Part shown: piece after piece, positions 54,583 to 62,071 of the stretch
How the letters are laid out: each line of letters opens with the position of its first letter
How positions within the stretch are numbered: the stretch's first letter is position 1
Notes under the pieces: model-generated
What the model was told of the DNA's origin: nothing
Databases searched by the model: none
The model's input: only the letters and a program-made list of their open reading frames with translations
Made by a program: the position numbers and the translations under genes
From: Gordonia polyisoprenivorans NBRC 16320 = JCM 10675
Lineage (GTDB): Bacteria > Actinomycetota > Actinomycetes > Mycobacteriales > Mycobacteriaceae
Direction of reading: 5' to 3'
Assembly (NCBI RefSeq): GCF_000241325.1
Contig: NZ_BAEI01000006.1
Span: 1 to 64,000 of the forward strand
Length of the DNA: 64,000 nucleotides

Positions 54583-55374
54583 TCAACCCCGCTCGACGTC
54601 GAGCAGGTACTCGCGCACCCGCTCGCGGTGGCGGCGAACCCAGCCGACCGCGAAGCGATGCGCCAGCGTCCACATCAGCGCGGTGATGATCACGGCCATC
54701 GTGACACAGACGAGGAAGTCGATGGTGGACAGGTCGCGGTCCCATCCGAGGCGCCGGGACAGACGCCAGATCGTCACCGGCAGCGCGACGATCAACCCGA
54801 AGGCGACCGGATAGAGCGTGTAGGGCAGGACCAACAGGACGAGCCACCGCAGGATGACCTGCTTGAACTGTCGGCGGTGTTCCCACCGCCAGCGCAGGGA
54901 CCGCAGATGGTAGGGGAACATGATGCCCACCAGGCTCGTCATCGCCAGGGCCCCAAGGGGAACGACGGCGACGGCGAGGACCACCTCGGTGGTGAACTGC
55001 CAACTGCGATTCCACACGAGCGAGATGATGATCGCGAGCGTCGCGCACGCCGGTCCGACCAGAAGCCACAGCCCCAAGGCCTTGGAGCGCAACAGTTCGG
55101 CGAACGCACGCGGGTCGTCGAGACTCGACAACACCCGCTCGCGGTCGGGGGCGAGCACGTTGGTGGCGCACACGTCGGCGTACATCCAGCCGGCGAGTGC
55201 GTACGGAAGGCCCTCGGGGCCGGTGAAGGTGAAGAACCAGGTTCGCGGGAGCGCGAACCACAGGACCAACACCATCGCCGAGTTGAAGGCGAGCATCAGC
55301 AGCGTGTCGGTCGGATTGGTCCGGATTCTGCCGAGTTCGGTGCGCACCGCGGCGAGCGTTCCCGGACTGATCAC
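54583..55374 (-). CDS. Multi-pass membrane protein, unknown
   Basis: The 263-residue protein has about six hydrophobic helices (for example LLMLAFNSAMVLVLWFALP, ALGLWLLVGPACATLAIIIS, VVLAVAVVPLGALAMTSLVG, LVCVTMAVIITALMWTLA). Charged loops lie between them (RSLRWRWEHRRQFKQ) and the C-terminus is basic and hydrophilic. No transporter family signature is seen. Helix spacing and a loop like DRERVLSSLDDPRAFAELLR recall the permease part of ABC exporters of the actinobacterial type, but no ATPase gene is adjacent. Confidence 0.72.
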   Translation of the reverse strand: MISPGTLAAVRTELGRIRTNPTDTLLMLAFNSAMVLVLWFALPRTWFFTFTGPEGLPYALAGWMYADVCATNVLAPDRERVLSSLDDPRAFAELLRSKALGLWLLVGPACATLAIIISLVWNRSWQFTTEVVLAVAVVPLGALAMTSLVGIMFPYHLRSLRWRWEHRRQFKQVILRWLVLLVLPYTLYPVAFGLIVALPVTIWRLSRRLGWDRDLSTIDFLVCVTMAVIITALMWTLAHRFAVGWVRRHRERVREYLLDVERG

Positions 55375-55416
55375 GCGATCAGCGTACCCAGGGCTCGGCG
55401 ATCACCGACATGGAAC

Positions 55417-55455
55417 GACCCGGACGCACCAGCGGGGGCGTGGTGCGTCCGGGTC
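55417..55455 (-). terminator. Perfect 15-base-pair terminator hairpin after the alcohol dehydrogenase gene
   Basis: GACCCGGACGCACCA (55417-55431) is the exact inverse of 55441-55455 with a 9-base GC loop. It sits just past the adh stop at 55478 on the minus strand. Confidence 0.7.
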
Positions 55456-55477
55456 GGGTCGGTGGACGCCGAATCAC

Positions 55478-56596
55478 TCAGCTGTCGTGGATGATCACTC
55501 CGCGAATGTTCTTGCCGTCGCGAAGATCCTGGTAGCCCTCGTTGACCTGATCGAGTGTGTAGGTGGTGGTGATCAGTTCGTCGAGCTTGAGCTGCCCGGC
55601 GTCGTAGAGGCGCAGCAGTTTGACGATGTCGTACTGCGGGTTGGCCGAGCCGAACAGCGACCCCTTGATGGTCTTCTGATTCAGCGTGAGGTCGGTGCCG
55701 GAGACGTGCACGGTGAGCTTGGTGGGGTCGGCCAGTCCGGTGATGACCACCGTGCCGCCCTTGCCGATGACCGCGGTCGCACTCGAGACGACCTGTTCGT
55801 CGACGGTGCCGACGAGGATCAGAGCCTGATCGGCGCCTTGGCCCCAGGTCAGCTCATTGACCTTGGCCGCGGCCTCCTCGGCGTCGGCGAAGGCATGCGT
55901 CGCCCCGAACTTGATGGCCGTATCCCGCTTCAGCGCAACCGGATCGACGACGACGACATACTTGGCGCCGGCCGAGACCGCACCCTGCACGGCGTTGATG
56001 CCCAGGCCGCCGATGCCGTAGATGACGACGGTGTCGCCGGCGCGCACCCCGCCCGCGTAGACCGAGGTGCCCCAGCCCGATGGGACGCCGCAGCCGACGA
56101 GGACCGCCTTCTCCAACGGCAGCCAGTCGTCGACCTTGACCACCGAGTGCTGGCTGATGGTGGCCCGCTCGGAGAAGGTGCCAAGCATGCACATCGCACC
56201 GAAATCGTCCTTGCCGGAATGGAATCGGAACGATCCGTCGGGCATGGAGCCCTCCAGGATGGTGGCGCCCATGTCGCAGAGGTTCTGCCGGCCGGTCGAA
56301 CAGTAGCGGCAGGTGCCGCAGTTGGGGATGAAGCTGCAGACCACGTGGTCGCCGACCTTGACCTTGGTGACGCCGGGCCCGACCGCCTCGATGATGCCCG
56401 AACCCTCGTGACCGCCCACGATGGGATAGCGCGGCGGCAGGTCACCGTCGGTGAGGTGCAGGTCGGAATGGCACAGTCCCGCAGCGGTGTACTTGATGAG
56501 TACCTCACCCTCGCGGGGCTCCTCGAGGTCGAGTTCGACGAGTTCGAACGGTTTGCCCGGGCCGGTGAGGACGGCGGCCTTGGTGGTGATGGTCAT
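55478..56596 (-). CDS. NDMA-dependent-type Zn alcohol dehydrogenase
   Basis: The 372-residue MDR protein has the catalytic-zinc segment GLCHSDLHLTDGDLPPRYPI, GHEGSGIIEAVGPGVTKV, and the structural-zinc cysteines in PNCGTCRYCSTGRQNLCDMG. The cofactor loop is VVIYGIGGLGINAVQGAVSA near 190-209. The long segment after the zinc cluster and the family length match actinomycete enzymes that keep tightly bound NAD (NDMA-dependent, AdhB-like). It oxidises primary alcohols to aldehydes and lies next to an aldehyde dehydrogenase gene read in the same direction, so together they convert alcohols to acids. Confidence 0.87.
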   Translation of the reverse strand: MTITTKAAVLTGPGKPFELVELDLEEPREGEVLIKYTAAGLCHSDLHLTDGDLPPRYPIVGGHEGSGIIEAVGPGVTKVKVGDHVVCSFIPNCGTCRYCSTGRQNLCDMGATILEGSMPDGSFRFHSGKDDFGAMCMLGTFSERATISQHSVVKVDDWLPLEKAVLVGCGVPSGWGTSVYAGGVRAGDTVVIYGIGGLGINAVQGAVSAGAKYVVVVDPVALKRDTAIKFGATHAFADAEEAAAKVNELTWGQGADQALILVGTVDEQVVSSATAVIGKGGTVVITGLADPTKLTVHVSGTDLTLNQKTIKGSLFGSANPQYDIVKLLRLYDAGQLKLDELITTTYTLDQVNEGYQDLRDGKNIRGVIIHDS

Positions 56597-56677
56597 CGAC
56601 TACTCCTATGTGAGTGATGAGAATTGATCATGGAGAAAAGTGTTGGGAGAGAGCGGAACTGTCACAGCGTGGAACTC

Positions 56678-58174
56678 TCACAGGGCGACGTTGACGGCCT
56701 TGGTCTGGGTGTACAGATCGATCGCCGAGCCGCCGAGCTCGCGGCCCCATCCGGACTGCTTGTAACCGCCGAAGGGCATCGCGGTGTCGAAGCCGTTGTA
56801 CTGGTTCACCCACACCGAGCCGGCCTTGATCGCCCGGGCGGTCTTGTGGGCCTTGGACAGGTCCTGGGTCCAGATTCCGGCGGCCAGGCCGTAGATGGAA
56901 TCGTTTGCCGCCGCGGCGACACCGGTGTCGGCGTCGAAGGGCAGGGCGGCGACGACGGGACCGAAGATCTCCTCGCGCACGATCGAGAAGTCCGGTTCGA
57001 CGTCGACGAAGACGGTCGGCTCGATGAAGAACCCCTCATTGCCCCAACGCTTTCCGCCGGTCAATGCGCGAGCTCCGTCGGCGAGGCCGGCCGCGAGATA
57101 CCCCGAGACGCGATCGAACTGCTCCTGGCTGACCAGCGGTCCGAGCTCGGTGGTGGGGTCCAGACCCGGCCCGATCTTGGCCTGCGATGCGGCCTCGGCG
57201 ACGGCGGCGGTGAAGTCGTCGAAGATGGGGCGCTCGACGAACAGGCGGGTACCGGCGACGCAGCACTGGCCGTGATTGAACATCCACGCGGCCACCGACC
57301 CGGCGACGGCCTTCTCGAAGTCGGCGTCGGCGAACACGATGTTGGGGCTCTTGCCGCCGAGTTCCAACGAGACCTTCTTCAGGTTGCCCTTGGCGGCGTC
57401 GACGATCTTCTTGCCGACCTCGGTCGAACCGGTGAAGGCGATCTTGTCGACGTCGTCGTGTGCCGAGAGTGCAGCGCCCGCATCGCCGAAACCGGTGACG
57501 ATGTTGACCACACCGGGCGGGAAGCCCGCCTCCTGGAAGACCTCACCGAGCAGCAGGGCGGTGAGCGGGGTCTGCTCGGCCGGCTTGAGGATCACGGTGT
57601 TGCCGGCGGCGAGTGCGGGTGCCAGTTTGAACGCCGCCATGAGCAGCGGGAAATTCCACGGCACGATGAGTCCGCAGACACCGACCGGCTCGCGCAGGGT
57701 GTACGCGTGGAACTCGCCGCCCGGGACGAACGGCATCGACACGTTCACGGTCGAGCCGGTGATCTTGGTGGCCAGACCCGCGTTGTAGCGGAAGATGTCG
57801 GCCGACCAGTTGGTGTCGACGGCGGTCGCGATGGTCGCGGCCTTGCCGTTGTCGAGGGCCTCGAGCTGGCCGAACTCCTCGGCGCGTTCGGTGAGGATGT
57901 CACCGACCCGCCACAGCAGACGTTCCCGCTCGTTGGGCTTCATCCGGACCCACGCGCCCTCGTCGAACGCGGCACGGGCCGCGCGCACCGCACGGTCGAT
58001 GTCGGCGGCACCGCCGTGGGCGACGCTGGTGATGGGGCGGGCGGTGGCGGGATCGATGGTCTCGAACGTCCGCCCGGACTCCGCCGACACCCACTCACCC
58101 CCGATCAGCATCTTCTTCTCCGACGAGATGAAATCCCGTACCCGGGGGAGGAGTTCGGTTGCGACGGCGGTCAT
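56678..58174 (-). CDS. Aldehyde dehydrogenase
   Basis: The 498-residue aldehyde dehydrogenase has VSLELGGKSPNIVFADADFE with the general-base Glu, and NHGQCCVAGTRLFVERPIFD with the nucleophilic Cys after another Cys. PWNFPLLMAAFKLAPALAAG and QYNGFDTAMPFGGYKQSGWG are the usual signatures. ATG 58174 is chosen because GCAGGAG lies seven bases upstream; the longer frame runs through a repeated leader. It and the adh gene form an operon, probably activated by the Fis-type regulator at 59656-61317 through the inverted repeat at 58352-58380. Confidence 0.88.
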   Translation of the reverse strand: MTAVATELLPRVRDFISSEKKMLIGGEWVSAESGRTFETIDPATARPITSVAHGGAADIDRAVRAARAAFDEGAWVRMKPNERERLLWRVGDILTERAEEFGQLEALDNGKAATIATAVDTNWSADIFRYNAGLATKITGSTVNVSMPFVPGGEFHAYTLREPVGVCGLIVPWNFPLLMAAFKLAPALAAGNTVILKPAEQTPLTALLLGEVFQEAGFPPGVVNIVTGFGDAGAALSAHDDVDKIAFTGSTEVGKKIVDAAKGNLKKVSLELGGKSPNIVFADADFEKAVAGSVAAWMFNHGQCCVAGTRLFVERPIFDDFTAAVAEAASQAKIGPGLDPTTELGPLVSQEQFDRVSGYLAAGLADGARALTGGKRWGNEGFFIEPTVFVDVEPDFSIVREEIFGPVVAALPFDADTGVAAAANDSIYGLAAGIWTQDLSKAHKTARAIKAGSVWVNQYNGFDTAMPFGGYKQSGWGRELGGSAIDLYTQTKAVNVAL

Positions 58175-58196
58175 GTGGGCTCCTGCTCGACTCAGT

Positions 58197-58251
58197 GATG
58201 AAGGAATTGGGGGATGAAGGAATGGGGGATGAAGGAATGGCGGATGAGGGA
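58197..58251. repeat. GATGAAGGAATGGGG tandem repeats in the aldehyde dehydrogenase leader
   Basis: Units at 58197-58212 (16 bases), 58213-58227, 58228-58242 and a partial fourth. They lie in the presumed 5' leader of the aldehyde dehydrogenase mRNA. Confidence 0.8.
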
Positions 58252-58351
58252 CACGGGGCGAACATGGCGGTGTCGTCAATGACGGATCAGTTGTGACGGG
58301 GGTCATATTCGGTCCTGCTTCTATTTCTGCCACCGCATGGGTCGGTCGAGA

Positions 58352-58380
58352 TGTACAGAAACTGAACACCGTGCTGTACA
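58352..58380. promoter_or_regulatory. TGTACAG-N15-CTGTACA inverted repeat, activator-site candidate
   Basis: Perfect 7-base arms about 180 bases upstream of the aldehyde dehydrogenase start. The distance suits an upstream activator site for the Fis-type regulator encoded nearby. Confidence 0.5.
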
Positions 58381-58421
58381 GGTGCCGACCTCGGCGCCGG
58401 AGAGCCGCTGACCTAGCGTGA

Positions 58422-58440
58422 TGAGGTCACACTCACCTCA
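58422..58440. promoter_or_regulatory. TGAGGT-N7-ACCTCA inverted repeat before the HPP-CBS gene
   Basis: Perfect 6-base arms, 17 bases upstream of the ATG at 58457, next to the GGGAGG ribosome binding site. It is a possible operator or leader hairpin. Confidence 0.38.
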
Positions 58441-58456
58441 ACCCGGGAGGTCGGCG

Positions 58457-59623
58457 ATGCTGCCGAGGATCACCGGTGCCCTCGGTCGGGCCGCGCACGG
58501 GCTCGGGCCGGCGACCGGCGCCGGTTCGCCGCGTGAGGCCCTGCGCGCCGGGCTCGGATCGTGTCTCGGTCTCGGGGTGCTCGGCGTCGTGATGCTGTCC
58601 TCCGGGGTGGATCTGCACCTCGGGATGTATCTCATCGCGCCGTTCGGTGCGACGACGGTGCTCGTGTTCGCCGCGCCCAACAGCCCACTCGCCCAGCCGT
58701 GGGCAGTCGTCGTCGGCAGCGTCGTCTCGGCGGTGGTCGGCGTCGGGATCACGCTCGTCGTCGACGAGCCCACGGTGCGGGTGGCGTTGGCGGTCGGGGC
58801 GGCCGTCGCGGCGATGATCCTGTGTCGGGCAGTGCATCCGCCTGCGGGTGCGGTGGCGATGAGTGCGGCTCTGGCACCCGACACCGTGCGTGAGCTCGGA
58901 TTCCGTTTCGCCCTGGCGCCGGTCGCCGTCGGCGCCGTGCTGCTGGTGGTGACCGCCGTGGCATTCGGTCGGCTCACCGGGCGTCGCTACCCGTTCCGGC
59001 AGTTCGATCCGGTTGCCGACCCCGCCGAACGGGTGGGACTCCGTGAGGACGAACTCGCCGACATCCTGGCGCGCTATCAGCAGTCACTGAACCTCGGGGT
59101 CGCCGATCTCGCGCGACTGGTCGGAGCCGCCGAACTGCAGGCGGCCGGGCACGTCACCGGCCCGGTGGAGGTGGCGTCGGTGATGTCCCGGGATCTCGTG
59201 ACGGTCGCTCCCCGGACCGGTCGGGCGGAACTCGCGCATCTCTTCGGTGAGCACGGATTCACCTCGCTGCCGGTCGTCGGTGCCGACGGTGCGTACGTGG
59301 GAGTGGTGTTCCAGATCGATCTCATCGAGTCCGGACTGTCCCCGACAGTTCCGGAGGTGCGCGGCACCCCGGAGGAGTTTGCCGCTCCGGAGGTGTTCGC
59401 CGCTCCGGAGGTGTGTGCCACCGACATCATGACCACGGATCTGCCGGTGGTACATCGGGATACGCCGATCGCCGCGTTGCTACCCCAGCTCGCCGAACGT
59501 GGCTGTGACGCGGTGCCGGTGCTCGACGGGCCGGCCATCGTCGGCATCGTGACCCAGACCGATCTCATCACGGTCCTCGCTCGTCACGCCCTGCGCAACG
59601 GCGGGAACGCGGTCACCGGGTAG
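58457..59623 (+). CDS. HPP-family membrane protein with tandem CBS domains
   Basis: The 388-residue protein has an HPP-type membrane domain of about four or five helices (LGVLGVVMLSSGVDLHLGMY, LIAPFGATTVLVFAAP, and CRAVHPPAGAVAMSAAL with the HPP motif). Two CBS domains follow: VASVMSRDLVTVAPRTGRAE and TDIMTTDLPVVHRDTPIAAL. HPP proteins are linked to nitrite or anion transport; CBS pairs bind adenosyl ligands. The linker between the CBS domains holds a short duplication (FAAPEVFAAPEV) from an 18-base repeat. ATG 58457 follows GGGAGG; upstream frame starts lack one. Confidence 0.8.
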   Translation: MLPRITGALGRAAHGLGPATGAGSPREALRAGLGSCLGLGVLGVVMLSSGVDLHLGMYLIAPFGATTVLVFAAPNSPLAQPWAVVVGSVVSAVVGVGITLVVDEPTVRVALAVGAAVAAMILCRAVHPPAGAVAMSAALAPDTVRELGFRFALAPVAVGAVLLVVTAVAFGRLTGRRYPFRQFDPVADPAERVGLREDELADILARYQQSLNLGVADLARLVGAAELQAAGHVTGPVEVASVMSRDLVTVAPRTGRAELAHLFGEHGFTSLPVVGADGAYVGVVFQIDLIESGLSPTVPEVRGTPEEFAAPEVFAAPEVCATDIMTTDLPVVHRDTPIAALLPQLAERGCDAVPVLDGPAIVGIVTQTDLITVLARHALRNGGNAVTG

Positions 59624-59655
59624 GCCGACGTTCCCGGAGTATGCGGTGCTCTGGC

Positions 59656-61317
59656 TCAGATCCCGAGCGCTCGCATCCGCGCGTACAGCGTGGTCCGGGA
59701 GATCCCGAGTTCCCGGGCGGCCTGAACCTTGTTGTGCGAGCAGTGTTCCAGCGCGTCGATGATCGCCTGTCGCTCGGCCTGTTCGCGGCCGGCGAGGTGC
59801 GCGGCGCGGCTCGTGGTGCGGTACCGCTCGGGGAGGTCGGCGACCTCGACCGTGCGCGCCGACCGGGACCGGCAGGTGGCCACCGCCTCGTCGAGCACCG
59901 CCACCAACTCGGTGAGATTGCCCAGCCACTCCTGACTGAGAAGGCAGTCGGTGGCCCCGCTCGACAGTGCGGTGTCCGGCGCGAGGTCGGCGACGATGCC
60001 GCTGGCGATCGCGGCGAGCTCGGTGCTGCGTTGGCGCAGCGGCGGCAGGTCCACCCGTCGCGGGCAATGCCCGATGAGAGCCGCCGCCCCGGCGCCGAGT
60101 TGCGCCGGCGGACCGGTCACCACGATCACCGGCGCGGCCGATGTGGCCCGGCCCGCGGCATGGCGGAGCAGCGTCAGCGACCGGTCGTCGAGGAGTTCGG
60201 CGCCGTCGACGACCAGCGCCACCGACTCCGCGCGACTCCGCGCGAGCACCGCCGCGATGTCCGGCGCGGCGCCGTCGATGAGGGCGTCGGCGACGTCGAC
60301 GACGATCGGGGGTCGGTGATCACCGCCGAGGTCGGCGGCCAGCGAGCGGGCCGTCGTGCTGCGTCCGGTACCCGGCTCACCGGTGATCGCGATGCCCGCG
60401 GCCACCGATGCCGGGCGTGCGGGTGTGGGGGGCGAGGTGGCTCCGACGGTCAGCGGCCGCAGATGGAACAGTGCCGCACCATGGGTCCCCGCCACCGGCT
60501 CGACGAGGATCTCCACGGCGGTCCCGCCGGCCAGGGTCAGCGACAGGGTGGTCGGGTGCAGCGCCGGGTCGGCCACCACGGCCCGCAGCGCGCCGAAGTC
60601 GGATGCGCAGAGTAGTTCGGCGGCAAGGGTATTGGTGAGCTGGATGTCGTCACCGATGGCGGCGACCGCGACATCGCGGCGCGGGGCGGCGCGCTGGAAC
60701 GCGTCGAGCACCCGTCGTTGATGTGAGCGGGAGCGATCGAGGAGCCGATCGGCGATGTCGGCGACGATCCCGTTGACGAACGGCACCGCCAACGGGTTGG
60801 TGTTGTCGGCGACCTCGGTCATGCACAGACTGCCCACGAGGCGTCGGGTGGCCGGGTGGATGATCGGCTGACCGAAGCAGCTGAGTCGCTTGAACTTCTC
60901 GAGGTAGTGCTCGGAGCCGTTGACCATCACGCCGCGACGGATCTCGGCGGGCGTGCCGAGCGCGGTGGTGCCGACCGCGGCTTCGCCGAAGGGCACCCCG
61001 CTGGCCGCGCCGGCGCCGTCGAGTGCGCGCTCGATGGTGGTGCCGCCGGTGACGCGGGAGACCATGCGGCATTCGTGGTCGACGAGCAGTAGCGACATCT
61101 CGCTGCCGACGATCCGCGAGGCGGCGTCGTCGAGGACGGGCCGGGCGGCGTCGAGGAGCGGGTCGGCTGACGAGATGTCGACCGGCGCGGGCAGTACGTC
61201 GCTGTCGGGGCGGATTCCGGACATCGCTGATCGCCGCCAGGACGCTGCGATGACCTGTCGGCCGGGAGTCCGATGGCGGGGATCGGGGTGCGCTGCCGCT
61301 GTTGTGTCGATGGTCAC
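59656..61317 (-). CDS. AcoR-like GAF/Fis-type transcriptional activator
   Basis: The 553-residue regulator begins with the typical VIAASWRRSAMSGIRPDSD, then a GAF domain (about 60-215: GTTALGTPAEIRRGVMVNGS), a PAS-like part (about 215-290) and a degenerate AAA domain. The C-terminal Fis helix-turn-helix is HNKVQAARELGISRTTLYAR near 528-547. The P-loop reads GEPGTGRST (313-321), with Arg in place of the invariant Lys. No sigma-54 contact GAFTGA is present, consistent with sigma-70-dependent activators found in actinobacteria lacking sigma-54. Nearby adh and aldehyde dehydrogenase genes are the likely targets. Confidence 0.85.
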   Translation of the reverse strand: MTIDTTAAAHPDPRHRTPGRQVIAASWRRSAMSGIRPDSDVLPAPVDISSADPLLDAARPVLDDAASRIVGSEMSLLLVDHECRMVSRVTGGTTIERALDGAGAASGVPFGEAAVGTTALGTPAEIRRGVMVNGSEHYLEKFKRLSCFGQPIIHPATRRLVGSLCMTEVADNTNPLAVPFVNGIVADIADRLLDRSRSHQRRVLDAFQRAAPRRDVAVAAIGDDIQLTNTLAAELLCASDFGALRAVVADPALHPTTLSLTLAGGTAVEILVEPVAGTHGAALFHLRPLTVGATSPPTPARPASVAAGIAITGEPGTGRSTTARSLAADLGGDHRPPIVVDVADALIDGAAPDIAAVLARSRAESVALVVDGAELLDDRSLTLLRHAAGRATSAAPVIVVTGPPAQLGAGAAALIGHCPRRVDLPPLRQRSTELAAIASGIVADLAPDTALSSGATDCLLSQEWLGNLTELVAVLDEAVATCRSRSARTVEVADLPERYRTTSRAAHLAGREQAERQAIIDALEHCSHNKVQAARELGISRTTLYARMRALGI

Positions 61318-61393
61318 AACGATGGCACATGTCGGGGTGCACGCGAAAGGCGCCGGTCCGCCCTCGGGAGGTCCGGTGCTGGTGGGGTGTCCG

Positions 61394-62041
61394 TCACCCG
61401 GTGGATTCGGCCGTTCGCCACGGCAGCCGCGTCCCGAGCCAGGACACCGCGAACGCGAGCCCGGCCATCCCGATGACGATGACGATCATCGACATCGTCA
61501 TCGACAGGTAGCCCTGTGCGCGCGGGTCGATGAACGGATACGGATACCAGTCGACGACCGTGCCCCGGGTGAGCGTGTACACGCCGTAGACCAGGGGGAT
61601 CGCCAACCAACTCCACCAACTCCACGCGGGCAGGCGGCGCGGTCGCACCACGATCCAGTCGACGAGCAGGACCAGCGGCAGCACACGGTGCAGCACCGAG
61701 TTGATCCACTCGATGTTCAGGTTCACGTCGATACCCGAGAGCAGCAGTGCGTAGACGATCCCGGTGATCGCCATGCATGTGGTCGCTGCTCCCCTGATCC
61801 ATTGCCACACAACGGATTCCGGTGCGAATACGGCGCCGATCGTCAGCACGCAGACGGCGGCGATGTTCGACAGCACGGTGAAGTAGCTCAGGTAGTTGCC
61901 GAGGGTGAAACCGGCGACGTCGGCCTGCCGGATGGGCAACAGGATCAACGCCGCCGCACCCAGGGCCGCAAAGCCCAACCGCACGAGTCGAATCCACCAG
62001 AGGCGTTCGTCGATCCGGGACAGGACGGGGAATTCCGACAT
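61394..62041 (-). CDS. Pr6Pr-family membrane protein
   Basis: The 215-residue protein has six hydrophobic helices. It carries the Pr6Pr features: LGNYLSYFTVLSNIAAVCVL early, LNIEWINSVLHRVLPLVLLV in the middle, and TRGTVVDWYPYPFIDPRAQG before the last helix. This integral membrane family (FAR-17a/AIG1-like) is common in mycolic actinomycetes and contains fatty-acid-ester hydrolases in eukaryotes. The function here is unproven. It lies between the Fis-type regulator and kinase genes, all read on the minus strand. Confidence 0.83.
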   Translation of the reverse strand: MSEFPVLSRIDERLWWIRLVRLGFAALGAAALILLPIRQADVAGFTLGNYLSYFTVLSNIAAVCVLTIGAVFAPESVVWQWIRGAATTCMAITGIVYALLLSGIDVNLNIEWINSVLHRVLPLVLLVDWIVVRPRRLPAWSWWSWLAIPLVYGVYTLTRGTVVDWYPYPFIDPRAQGYLSMTMSMIVIVIGMAGLAFAVSWLGTRLPWRTAESTG

Positions 62042-62071
62042 GACGCAATCCTGTCATGGTCGTCGTTCCTG

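Noticed and set aside
56624..58198. 524-residue plus-strand frame opposite the aldehyde dehydrogenase gene
   Set aside because: The aldehyde dehydrogenase motifs lie on the minus strand; the plus frame is compositional noise.
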